The notes under the pieces are model-generated. The model had not been told where the DNA came from, ran no database searches, and saw nothing but the letters and a program-made list of their open reading frames with translations. A stretch of 64,000 bases of DNA from CAZMHJ01 sp964566075 (lineage in GTDB: Bacteria > Patescibacteriota > Saccharimonadia > Saccharimonadales > CAIOMD01). The position numbers and the translations under genes were made by a program. This document shows, piece by piece, positions 44,201 through 51,315 of the stretch (within the stretch, counting starts at the first letter, position 1; each line of letters starts with the position of its first letter). The stretch covers positions 1 to 64,000 of the forward strand of contig CAZMHJ010000001.1 of the NCBI GenBank assembly GCA_964566075.1, written 5' to 3'.

Positions 44201-45749
44201 TGTATGCATTATCGGCATTTTCGTTAACACTGTATGAACCAGGGTTTAATGTCACCGTTGTGCCGTTTTCATCACCTGCAAAACTAGCATTACTAACATT
44301 AGTACCGGTAACATTCATCGTAAAGTTAGCGGCTACTTTAGAACCACCGTTATCATTTACAACATGCTTTTTCACGATGAGTTTTGGCGCAACATCACTG
44401 TTGGTAATTGTACAAGTGGTTGTTTGGTTGTATGACACAACAACGTTCGTACATGTGTTACCAGTCATTTCGTAACCACCAGTATTTGGGTTAACCTCTG
44501 TTACTGTGTATGTACCCGTAGGTAATGTAACTGACTTAGAGCCATTGTTGCCAGTTGTATTAACAAAAGAATACTGCGTGCCATCAACAATAAACGCAAA
44601 GTCAGCAGCTTTTTTGGTTCCACCATGAGTATTATTAACGACTTTATTAACCGTTAAGGTACCTTTTGTAGCTGTATTAATAAACTTACAAGAAACAATA
44701 TTATTTGCCGCTATTTGAATACCAGTGACTGCATCGCCGTTCTTTGAACCATTCGTGGCAGCACCTGTACAGCTTGCTGAAAGCAACGTGTAGCCTGTTT
44801 TTTGAGTCTCATTAACCGAGTAACCACTGGCAGCGTCAACCTTAACTGCTGGAGTCTTACCAGTCGCGTCGGTCTGGGTTGCTGCTGGGTTTGAGCCACC
44901 ATTAATATCAAACGTCCAACCAGCACCTGCGAGCGTCTGATCGTTTGTTGTATTTAGGTTACCATCTGCATCGATATATTTAGTTGTTGTGATTGTTCCG
45001 CCACAAGTCTGGCTTGCAAAAGTAGCAAGACTGGCTGCGAGTTGGCTAAAGTCAGTTGTTATAACATCAGAAGTAAGTACATTACCTGTGTTTGCATTTG
45101 GGCCAGAGATAGCCTTGAGTCGGTCTAGCGAGCCACCCGTAAGACCAATACCAAGTGCGAGCATACGTGTACCGCCATTTTTTACAGTATTAGCAGCAAT
45201 AATTGCAGGATCAAGATGAGCGTTTGGTTGGCTCGTTGTTACACCGCCAACGGTATTGCTTGTTGTTGGGTCGCCATCGGTAGCAAAAATAACAAGATTG
45301 GGGTTAGAGGTACCACTCGAAAAGGTACTATTAGCCTTAATAAGACCGTCTTCCCAGTTTGTATACCCACCACCAGTGCTAACAGAGTCAATTGCGTTAT
45401 TAACCGTAGTAGTGTTGCTGGTGAAATTCTGAAGAACGGTCGCACTGGTTGCAAAACGAGTAACTGAAAATTGCGTAGGAGTTCCACTTAGCGCATTTGT
45501 AAATGCTTTTAAAGCAGCTTTAAACGAGCTCATTTCACTTGAGCTAATGCTATCTGAGTTGTCGATAACAATCGCAATGTCTAGACCACACGCCTGACTT
45601 AGCGTCGGGTTAGCAGCGGGAGTTGTGTTCGAAGCGGCGTTGGCCGTCCCCCCTAATAATGTAAGTGGCCCGAATTGAGACACCACAAAAAGTAACGTTA
45701 GTATTGCCCACCTGGCCCTACTAATAGGGTTATATGCTCGCAGCTTCAT
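41232..45749 (-). CDS. LVDTG-anchored surface protein with VWA domain and CnaB-like repeats
   Basis: 1505 residues from MKLRAYNPIS, supported by AAGGAGG 6 nt upstream. Signal peptide ending ANA (residue 38); VWA domain with MIDAS DNSDS at 63-67; an SdrD-like module; nine tandem CnaB/prealbumin-like repeats, each opening with a (P/A)xLTxxKxxxN-type strand and containing a Cys pair (CTITN); two DUF11-type repeats (GDTVTYTF); then LVDTG (1475-1479), a hydrophobic helix and SRRR. A sortase-anchored stalk or adhesin. The 5' leader is about 170 nt and structured. Earlier in-frame starts fall inside the leader. Confidence 0.94.
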   Translation of the reverse strand: MKLRAYNPISRARWAILTLLFVVSQFGPLTLLGGTANAASNTTPAANPTLSQACGLDIAIVIDNSDSISSSEMSSFKAALKAFTNALSGTPTQFSVTRFATSATVLQNFTSNTTTVNNAIDSVSTGGGYTNWEDGLIKANSTFSSGTSNPNLVIFATDGDPTTSNTVGGVTTSQPNAHLDPAIIAANTVKNGGTRMLALGIGLTGGSLDRLKAISGPNANTGNVLTSDVITTDFSQLAASLATFASQTCGGTITTTKYIDADGNLNTTNDQTLAGAGWTFDINGGSNPAATQTDATGKTPAVKVDAASGYSVNETQKTGYTLLSASCTGAATNGSKNGDAVTGIQIAANNIVSCKFINTATKGTLTVNKVVNNTHGGTKKAADFAFIVDGTQYSFVNTTGNNGSKSVTLPTGTYTVTEVNPNTGGYEMTGNTCTNVVVSYNQTTTCTITNSDVAPKLIVKKHVVNDNGGSKVAANFTMNVTGTNVSNASFAGDENGTTVTLNPGSYSVNENADNAYTKSLGTDCSGTIALGETKTCIVTNDDKAPALTLIKNLIKDNGGTANATDWTLKATGALASPTNLSGATGSAGATSGSNFKADTYTLSETGGPSGYTASVWTCTNGVTVTNGKITLANGQTTACTITNNDDAPGLTLVKNLVDQFNSGLTKTAWTLTATGPTVVSGAGGASNSNVNAGTYTLSETGPTAGITASAWSCNGGTLQANQLIVALGQNVTCTITNTTQPAKLIVKKVVKNDNGGTASATDFSFSVNGGAAQWFNANGENQINNLPKGTYSVTETQANKDGYATSYDGCTNVSISNGETKTCTITNDDKAPKLTLVKNVVNNNGGTADPTDWTLTATGPTTISGAGGAVSNDSFKAGTYTLSESTGPDGYTLTGWDCVGAKVSDNKVTITSGQEVTCTATNDDNSAALTLVKKLGENLYGAKVSTSEWTLTADGPTHLSGTTPVSGNVNAGSYTLSESGPVKGFTASDWSCVNNKTNVTSIVKSTLALILGADYTCTITNTAVQPKLTVVKHVINGETGGTATASNFTMYVDGNNVSNDEFAGSVAGTDVTLNVGEYEVSEGSHNGYSVAYSEDCDGSVALGDAKTCTVTNTAIAPKLTLKKTVINNNNGENDPSDWTLSATPSDDGDVISGNGLNGVESVTAVANVTYTLSESGPDGYTQGQWWCTGGQLNGNELTLALGDSVTCKITNNDNQHPGLEVYKSGPATAHEGDTVTYTFWVYNSGDTYIDNLSVVDDIAGTADCGGVTWLDPGDWAYCTVKYTIPTPQVADVNNTVTACGDYYGDNWNIYRDYSYNEDDEEGTQTCATDTHTLDVLHPAIKVVKTGPANAKVGDTVTYTFTVTNTGDEPLDTITVADNVAGNGVYKSGDTNSDGKLDVNETWIYTANYTIPAGSEGAQIVNTVKTCGAEPQQEEVNPEISLLKVSTDSIQLPKNNVVTACATDTHTTTVEKPQVLVDTGSGSLTALGYILVITMLGGAFAVSRRR

Positions 45750-45769
45750 AACCGCCTCCTTTAAATTGC

Positions 45770-45827
45770 AAAAATACAGCCAGCCTGTTCTGTCCGATTT
45801 TTCAGACAATGAGCTAGTTGTATTTTT
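45770..45827 (-). promoter_or_regulatory. Terminator-like hairpin in the leader of the VWA gene
   Basis: On the minus strand AAAAATACAACTAGC pairs with GCTGGCTGTATTTTT (with G-U pairs), enclosing a second hairpin TGTCTGA/TCGGACA. It ends in T5 just before the AAAGGAGG ribosome site, so it could stop transcription or restrict translation. Confidence 0.5.
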
Positions 45828-45871
45828 ATTTCTCCGATACCCACACAGAGGAGGTTTCGCCACTTGCTCCT

Positions 45872-45903
45872 GCTATACCTGGCGACCAAGTATTTGGTAT
45901 AGC
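45872..45903 (-). promoter_or_regulatory. Leader stem upstream of the VWA gene
   Basis: GCTATACC (45903-45896) and GGTATAGC (45879-45872) form a perfect 8-bp stem with a TGG/CCA inner pair and an asymmetric loop. Further on, AGGAG can pair with CTCCT. Together with the terminator-like hairpin this suggests a regulated leader; I do not recognise a riboswitch class. Confidence 0.45.
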
Positions 45904-45927
45904 TATCAACGCGCTCTGTTATTTCTA

Positions 45928-45955
45928 AATATATTCCTTTTTTTGCAATATGCAA
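45928..45955 (-). promoter_or_regulatory. Promoter of the VWA surface-protein gene
   Basis: TTGCAT (45955-45950), 16 nt, TATATT (45933-45928), giving a leader of about 170 nt. The -35 and spacing match the RHS promoter. Confidence 0.6.
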
Positions 45956-45979
45956 CCATAAGCTTAATAAAAGTAAGTA

Positions 45980-46942
45980 TTATTGAGTTATTGCATTCAC
46001 GCGACTGTCGAGGCTCTGCGCCAGCCCCTGCTGTTGCAGCGCTAAACTATTGCGTGTTTCTACAATAGTATTGTATTGATCGATAAGTTTCTTGACTGCA
46101 ATTACTTCTACGTTATAGCTGTTAACACGACTGTTATAGCTCGGAACCTGGTTGTTGTATGCCCGCGTTTGACCCGATTGTAATAATTGCTCCATTTGTG
46201 CTTTTTGAGAGGTCAATGACTTTTCAAGCGTATCAAGATCGGCTTCTCGTTTGGTGATTTCCGCTTTACGGAGCACTAAATCTGCATCGTATTTCTGTAC
46301 TTGATCAGCGATATCTTCAAACACTTTTTTATATGAATTTGCCAATGTGACCACTTTTGATCTATCACTAAAATACTTTTCGTAGTACTGTTCAAGTTCG
46401 GGGCCAAGATTAGCATATTCGGTGCCAAGTATAGAATGAAGCTCGTTATCTTGTTCGCCTGGCTCAGATTTTTGATAACTAGCCATGACATCAGTTAAAT
46501 GTGTGTCATTAATACGCTTATAGGCAGCATTAAGCAGTTCGTCAACATGTGCTTTTTCCTTAGCAGATAACCGTTGATATGCTGCGTGCAGCATTTCGTG
46601 AGCTGCAGTCACTTCTTCTACACCTTGTAGTTTAGCGTCTTCAACTTTAAACACGTAAATATTCGTGCCGGTATAACAACCAAGCACGATGGTCTGTTCG
46701 GTAGATTTACATTCGCTGTTAAACGTAGAGCGATCGGATATTTTAGGGTCATTGACATATAGCAGCCTCCTACCGTAGGTATTCATACCACTATTAGTCG
46801 CCAGCGTTGCAACTTCAGCGGGTGCTGTGTAATTACGCAACCTAGACCAATCGTAAAGATTATATCGATTTGTCCATACCAAACCAGCCGCCGTAAAAAC
46901 CGTGACTAATACAAGCACTGACCCAAGTAATTTCTTTGGCAT
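45980..46942 (-). CDS. Membrane-anchored HExxH protein with coiled coil (320 aa)
   Basis: N-terminal membrane helix (residues 5-23), then an extracytoplasmic domain with a zincin motif HEMLH at residues 115-119 (TAAHEMLHAAYQRL) and a following acidic stretch (NELHSILGTEYANL) that could supply the third ligand. The C-terminal third is coiled coil (KAEITKREADLDTLEKSL). Probably a surface metallopeptidase, but I recognise no named family. TATACT lies 7 nt before the ATG, suggesting a leaderless message. It follows clpC by 22 nt. Confidence 0.65.
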   Translation of the reverse strand: MPKKLLGSVLVLVTVFTAAGLVWTNRYNLYDWSRLRNYTAPAEVATLATNSGMNTYGRRLLYVNDPKISDRSTFNSECKSTEQTIVLGCYTGTNIYVFKVEDAKLQGVEEVTAAHEMLHAAYQRLSAKEKAHVDELLNAAYKRINDTHLTDVMASYQKSEPGEQDNELHSILGTEYANLGPELEQYYEKYFSDRSKVVTLANSYKKVFEDIADQVQKYDADLVLRKAEITKREADLDTLEKSLTSQKAQMEQLLQSGQTRAYNNQVPSYNSRVNSYNVEVIAVKKLIDQYNTIVETRNSLALQQQGLAQSLDSRVNAITQ

Positions 46943-46964
46943 TAGTTATAGTATACGAATTTTA

Positions 46965-49442
46965 TTACTCTTTGACGACCGAAAAGCTTAAGCCGTTTTT
47001 ACCGGCGCCAACTTTAATAATGTCGCCATCTGTGTACGTACCTGCAAGCACTGCTTCAGCAACATGATCTTCAATAGTATCTTGGATAAGTCGTCTCATT
47101 GGTCGCACGCCATTATGGGCATCATAACCGTGTTCTAGTAACCACTCCTTTGCAGCACTGTTGAGTGTTAAGCCCATCTTTTTACGTTGTAAGCGAGATT
47201 GTAATTCGCTAATTTGCACGTCAATAATTTGTTTTACGTCGGGCTTTGTTAATGCACGAAAAACAATTATTTTATCGATACGGTTAATAAGCTCTGGGCG
47301 CATGTGCTTTTTTAGCTCATCATTTACCTTGCTCTTGTTTTCTTCGTGTAGTTGGTCGAGGTTCTTATCTTTACCGCTGCTCACACTAAAACCAAGGCCT
47401 GCTTCTTTCTGTAATAGATGTGCACCAATATTGCTCGTCATGATGATAATGGTGTTTCTAAAATCGACTTTACGACCTTTTGCATCGGTCAGTTCGCCAT
47501 CCTCTAGGATCTGGAGTAGCATATTAAAGACTTCTGGATGTGCTTTTTCGATTTCGTCAAAAAGTACCAAACTATATGGCTGTCGCCGAATTTTGTCAGT
47601 TAACTGACCACCTTCTTCGTAGCCAACGTAACCTGCTGGTGCACCAACAAGACGTGCAACGGTGTGACGCTCGCTAAATTCACTCATGTCTATTTTAATA
47701 AGTGCATCTTCGCGGCCAAAAAACTCGTGCGTAAGCACTCGGGCAAGTTCGGTCTTGCCAACACCAGTCGGACCCATAAAAATAAACGAACCAATTGGGC
47801 GCTTTTCGCTACCAATACCAGAACGATTACGGCGAATAGCCTTAGCGACAGCCTCTATCGCTTCTTTTTGGCCAATGACATGACGACCTATTTGCTGTTC
47901 TAGCTTCAATAAGTTTTTTGCTTCTTGTCGAACAATTTTACGCACCGGAATACCCGTTGCTTGGCCGACAACTGCTGCAATATCATCACTGGTAAGGGTC
48001 AGTCGCTTGTGAGCAGCTGTTTTTTCTTTCAGCTCTTCAAGTTTTTCTTGAGCAGCGCTAATACGTTGCTTATACTTTGCCGCGCGTTCGTAATCTTCTT
48101 GCTCGACCGCATCATCACGACGTACCGATAGTAATTTAATTTCTTTTAGTAGGGTGCGGTATTCGGTTGGTGTTTTACCCTTATCAACCCGTAGGAGCGC
48201 AGCTGCTTCGTCGAGCATGTCGATTGCCTTATCGGGCATAAACCGGTCGTTAATATACCGGTCAGCAAAATAGACCGCGTCTTCGATAACTTCATCTGAT
48301 ATTACGACACCATGGAACTGCTCATAGTGGCTTTTAAGCCCTTTTAGTATGGCAACTGTTTCGGGTACGGTCGTTTCTGGAACCACGACCGGCTGGAAGC
48401 GACGTTCGAGCGCGGCATCTTTTTCGATATGTTTGTGATACTCACTTGTAGTAGTGGCACCGATAACTTGAATATGCCCACGCGCTAATGCTGGTTTTAA
48501 AATGTTGCCTGCATCAATTGCACCTTCGGCAGCACCTGCGCCAACGAGTAGGTGCATCTCGTCTATAAAAACGATAATTTTCTTATCATTGGTGAGTTCC
48601 TCCATCACCTTTTTAAGGCGCTCTTCGAACTCGCCACGATATTTCGTACCAGCAATCATGGCTGCAAGGTCAAGCATAACAATACGCTTATCTAGTAAGC
48701 TATCTGGCACATCTTCAGCAATAATTCGCTGTGCTAAACCTTCAACAACTGCAGTTTTACCAACACCAGGTTCACCAATAAGTACCGGGTTGTTTTTACT
48801 ACGACGGTTAAGAATGGTAATCATGCGCCGAATAGTAGCTTCGCGCCCAACTACTGGGTCGAGCTTGCCACTACTCGCAAGAGCCGTCAAATCGGTGCCA
48901 AAATATTCCAGTGCACTCTTGCCACCTTTTTTCTTCGTTCGGGTGGCGGTACGTTTTTGACCATCTTGCTCACTCTCGTATTGCTGTTTTTGCAAGAACT
49001 GCTCGAGCTCTTCAAGTAAACGATCTGTATCGACATTCATATCCTTTAATAAAACCGTAGCTCGCGCATTCTTTTGCATGAGCATACTGTATAGGATGTG
49101 CTCTGTACCACACATATCTTGATTAAAATCTTGGGCATAATCCCAACTCAACTTTAGGGCTAGCTTTGCCGTTTCACTAAGTCCTTTGGCGCCAAGATTA
49201 ATAACGAGGTTTTTAGGTGTCAAATTAAGTGCAAGTTGAGCTCGCTGAAAGTTAATACCTGCCCCTTCGAGCATTTTAGCGGCAACAGAAGATTCTTGGC
49301 TTAATACTCCAAGTAAAATATGTTCGGTACCTACATAGGCGCTGCCTTGGGTACGAGCAATCTGGTCAGCCTGCTTAAGGCTTAAGAGTGCGTTTTCAGT
49401 CAAATGGTTCAAAAATTCTTGGAAATCTGGTGATTCAGGCAT
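46965..49442 (-). CDS. clpC: ATP-dependent Clp protease ATPase subunit ClpC
   Basis: 825 residues. Two N-terminal Clp repeats (residues 1-150), AAA-1 with GEPGVGKTAVVEG (about 220-235), a UVR-type middle segment (EQEDYERAAKYKQRI), AAA-2 with GPTGVGKTELARV (about 553-565), and a ClpP-docking loop GLGFS. It unfolds substrates and feeds ClpP. A perfect CIRCE overlaps its promoter, as for clpP, so both are probably HrcA-controlled. AAAGG about 10 nt before the ATG. Confidence 0.96.
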   Translation of the reverse strand: MPESPDFQEFLNHLTENALLSLKQADQIARTQGSAYVGTEHILLGVLSQESSVAAKMLEGAGINFQRAQLALNLTPKNLVINLGAKGLSETAKLALKLSWDYAQDFNQDMCGTEHILYSMLMQKNARATVLLKDMNVDTDRLLEELEQFLQKQQYESEQDGQKRTATRTKKKGGKSALEYFGTDLTALASSGKLDPVVGREATIRRMITILNRRSKNNPVLIGEPGVGKTAVVEGLAQRIIAEDVPDSLLDKRIVMLDLAAMIAGTKYRGEFEERLKKVMEELTNDKKIIVFIDEMHLLVGAGAAEGAIDAGNILKPALARGHIQVIGATTTSEYHKHIEKDAALERRFQPVVVPETTVPETVAILKGLKSHYEQFHGVVISDEVIEDAVYFADRYINDRFMPDKAIDMLDEAAALLRVDKGKTPTEYRTLLKEIKLLSVRRDDAVEQEDYERAAKYKQRISAAQEKLEELKEKTAAHKRLTLTSDDIAAVVGQATGIPVRKIVRQEAKNLLKLEQQIGRHVIGQKEAIEAVAKAIRRNRSGIGSEKRPIGSFIFMGPTGVGKTELARVLTHEFFGREDALIKIDMSEFSERHTVARLVGAPAGYVGYEEGGQLTDKIRRQPYSLVLFDEIEKAHPEVFNMLLQILEDGELTDAKGRKVDFRNTIIIMTSNIGAHLLQKEAGLGFSVSSGKDKNLDQLHEENKSKVNDELKKHMRPELINRIDKIIVFRALTKPDVKQIIDVQISELQSRLQRKKMGLTLNSAAKEWLLEHGYDAHNGVRPMRRLIQDTIEDHVAEAVLAGTYTDGDIIKVGAGKNGLSFSVVKE

Positions 49443-49488
49443 GAAGTTTATACCTTTCTATTCCGGTTATACCCCCGGTAATATATTA

Positions 49489-49516
49489 AGTATAGCAATA
49501 AATTAGCACTCGTCAA
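49489..49516 (-). promoter_or_regulatory. clpC promoter
   Basis: TTGACG (49516-49511), 16 nt, TATACT (49494-49489). The -35 lies within the CIRCE element. Confidence 0.75.
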
Positions 49517-49529
49517 TAACGAGTGCTAA
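49503..49529. promoter_or_regulatory. CIRCE element (HrcA operator) of clpC
   Basis: TTAGCACTC, 9 nt, GAGTGCTAA; exact consensus arms, identical to those before clpP. The spacer differs after its first five bases. Confidence 0.95.
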
Positions 49530-49592
49530 TTTATTTGATAGCTATGCTCTTTTCTGCGTTTCTTTACAAAGAATACAAAAACGTAAAACTGT

Positions 49593-50027
49593 TTAGCCCA
49601 TCTTCTTTTTGAATCTTCTATAGGTGACAACTCCAGCAAGTGCGCCTACGATAAAAGGTGCTGCTAATAACGAATTGTTTATGGCTTCAAAGGTCGTGTG
49701 TGACGGCAGATTTGCCTGGGCTGTTGCTATTTGCTGATTGAGCACTTCTACCTTAGATTGCACACCAGCAGCTAGATCATTGTCACCACTCTTGGAAAGG
49801 GTATTCAGCGCTGGCGTTAATGACGCTACATCTTTTTGTAGCTGATCAATTTCTGCTTTCTGCTCTTTATATCCTTCTGGTGAGGGTACTGCAAATGATA
49901 CAAGTATTGCAGGAATACCAACCGTTGCGGCTACCCCAATACCCGTAACCACCGCCAATCCTTCGGGTGTATGAAATACTGCTTCATATAAGTCATCAAC
50001 TGGTTCGGGTTGGCGTTCAACTGTCAT
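49593..50027 (-). CDS. Two-pass membrane protein with central coiled coil (144 aa)
   Basis: Starts 4 nt after the nusA stop, so it is in the nusA transcript. Helices near residues 24-47 and 118-134 flank a coiled coil (KEQKAEIDQLQKDVASLTPA). The tail RRFKKKMG is basic, so both termini are probably cytoplasmic with the coiled coil outside. No family recognised. Confidence 0.62.
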   Translation of the reverse strand: MTVERQPEPVDDLYEAVFHTPEGLAVVTGIGVAATVGIPAILVSFAVPSPEGYKEQKAEIDQLQKDVASLTPALNTLSKSGDNDLAAGVQSKVEVLNQQIATAQANLPSHTTFEAINNSLLAAPFIVGALAGVVTYRRFKKKMG

Positions 50028-50031
50028 GCGA

Positions 50032-51204
50032 TTACTCTTCTGAATCTTGGCCGTGCTCTTCGATAGCTTCGAGTAGACTGTTCTCTAGGTCGCTCTTTTT
50101 CTTAAGCTTTGGAGCGTTTACAGCTGGTACAACCTTTGCATCTTCGGCAACGATTTCTTTAACAGGTTGCTCGCTTTCAATATCAAGCTCGTAACCTGTT
50201 AGTTTGCTTGCCAAACGAACGTTTTGACCGCTTTTACCAATCGCAACTGATAATTGATCTTCAGGTACAATAACGCGGGCTTTTTGGTTCTTCTCATCTA
50301 GCTCTACACGAGTAACGTTGGTCGGGCTCAGTGCATTTGTAATATATTGCTTTGTTTCATCGGCCCAAATAACAATATCAATTTTTTCTTGTTCTCCAAT
50401 TTCGCTCATCACTGCTTGTACTCGAGTACCATGACCACCAACAAACGTACCAACTGGGTCAACACCCTGGACCATGCTCGTTACCGCAATCTTACTGCGA
50501 ACACCTGCCTCGCGAGCAATCCCCTTAATAACAACAGCGCCGTTATCCATTTCTGGTACTTCAGCACGGAATAAATGTTCTAAGAACTCTGGACAACCAC
50601 GGCTCACAATCAACTGGGCACCACGGAAACCGCGTTCAACATCCTTAAGGTATACCTTAAGACGTTGACCAGGATAATATCGCTCACCTTGGATTTGTTC
50701 ACTCGCAGGCATAATACCTTGTGCTTTGTTGAGCTCTAAACGTATGAGTCGACCTTCAACGCGAGTAACCGTACCGTTAATAACGGTGTTTATCTTGTCT
50801 TCAAATTCAGCCATAACAATCTCACGCTCTGCTTCGCGCAATCGCTGTAAGATTACTTGCTTTGCAGTCTGAGCGGCTACGCGACCAAAGTTTTCAACTT
50901 TTTCTTCAATTTCTACGGTTTCACCAACTTTAGCATTCTTACGAATTACTTGCGCATCACCGAGACTAATCTGTAGATGCTCATTCTCAACTTCATCAAC
51001 GACTTCTTTAGTGATATATACAAAGACAGTACCATTGTTAGTGTTAATAACTGAGCGAACTTCTTGTTCGCGATCACCGTAATCGCGGCGCCATGCAGCT
51101 GCTAATGCCTGCTCGACTGCATCTTGTACCACTTCTTCGGGTAAGTTCTTTTCTTCGGCGATAGCTTTTACCGCCATTACGAGTTGTTTAGTTTCTAATT
51201 CCAT
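50032..51204 (-). CDS. nusA: Transcription termination/antitermination factor NusA
   Basis: 390 residues from MELETKQLVMAVKAIAEEKN, placed by AAGGAG 8 nt upstream. N-terminal RNAP-binding domain, S1 domain (about 120-190), two KH domains (DPVGTFVGGHGTRVQAV; VAIGKSGQNVRLAS) and an acidic C-terminal tail. NusA modulates pausing and termination. Its leader contains an intrinsic terminator, consistent with autoregulation. rimP and infB, its usual neighbours, are absent here. Confidence 0.95.
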   Translation of the reverse strand: MELETKQLVMAVKAIAEEKNLPEEVVQDAVEQALAAAWRRDYGDREQEVRSVINTNNGTVFVYITKEVVDEVENEHLQISLGDAQVIRKNAKVGETVEIEEKVENFGRVAAQTAKQVILQRLREAEREIVMAEFEDKINTVINGTVTRVEGRLIRLELNKAQGIMPASEQIQGERYYPGQRLKVYLKDVERGFRGAQLIVSRGCPEFLEHLFRAEVPEMDNGAVVIKGIAREAGVRSKIAVTSMVQGVDPVGTFVGGHGTRVQAVMSEIGEQEKIDIVIWADETKQYITNALSPTNVTRVELDEKNQKARVIVPEDQLSVAIGKSGQNVRLASKLTGYELDIESEQPVKEIVAEDAKVVPAVNAPKLKKKSDLENSLLEAIEEHGQDSEE

Positions 51205-51225
51205 CAAATTTCTCCTTATCTCATC

Positions 51226-51249
51226 AAAAAATCCGACCAGACGGCCGGA
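51226..51249 (-). terminator. Intrinsic terminator inside the nusA leader
   Basis: TCCGGCC, loop GTCT, GGTCGGA (one G-U pair), followed by TTTTTT, then the ribosome site of nusA. Transcription probably starts from TATGAT at 51274-51269, so the hairpin forms almost at the 5' end of the message. Confidence 0.75.
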
Positions 51250-51315
51250 CTCAGAACAATTAAATGGTATCATACTCTAAGACATTTTCAAATCTAACCA
51301 GGAATTTCTTTATAT

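Noticed and set aside
41400..44700. Tandem repeats in the surface gene as a CRISPR array
   Set aside because: The periodicity is at protein-domain scale (CnaB-like repeats) with diverged DNA. There are no short identical repeats with spacers, and no cas genes are present.
45750..45927. Known c-di-GMP or cobalamin riboswitch in the VWA leader
   Set aside because: I could not match the conserved cores of these classes. Only generic stems are present.
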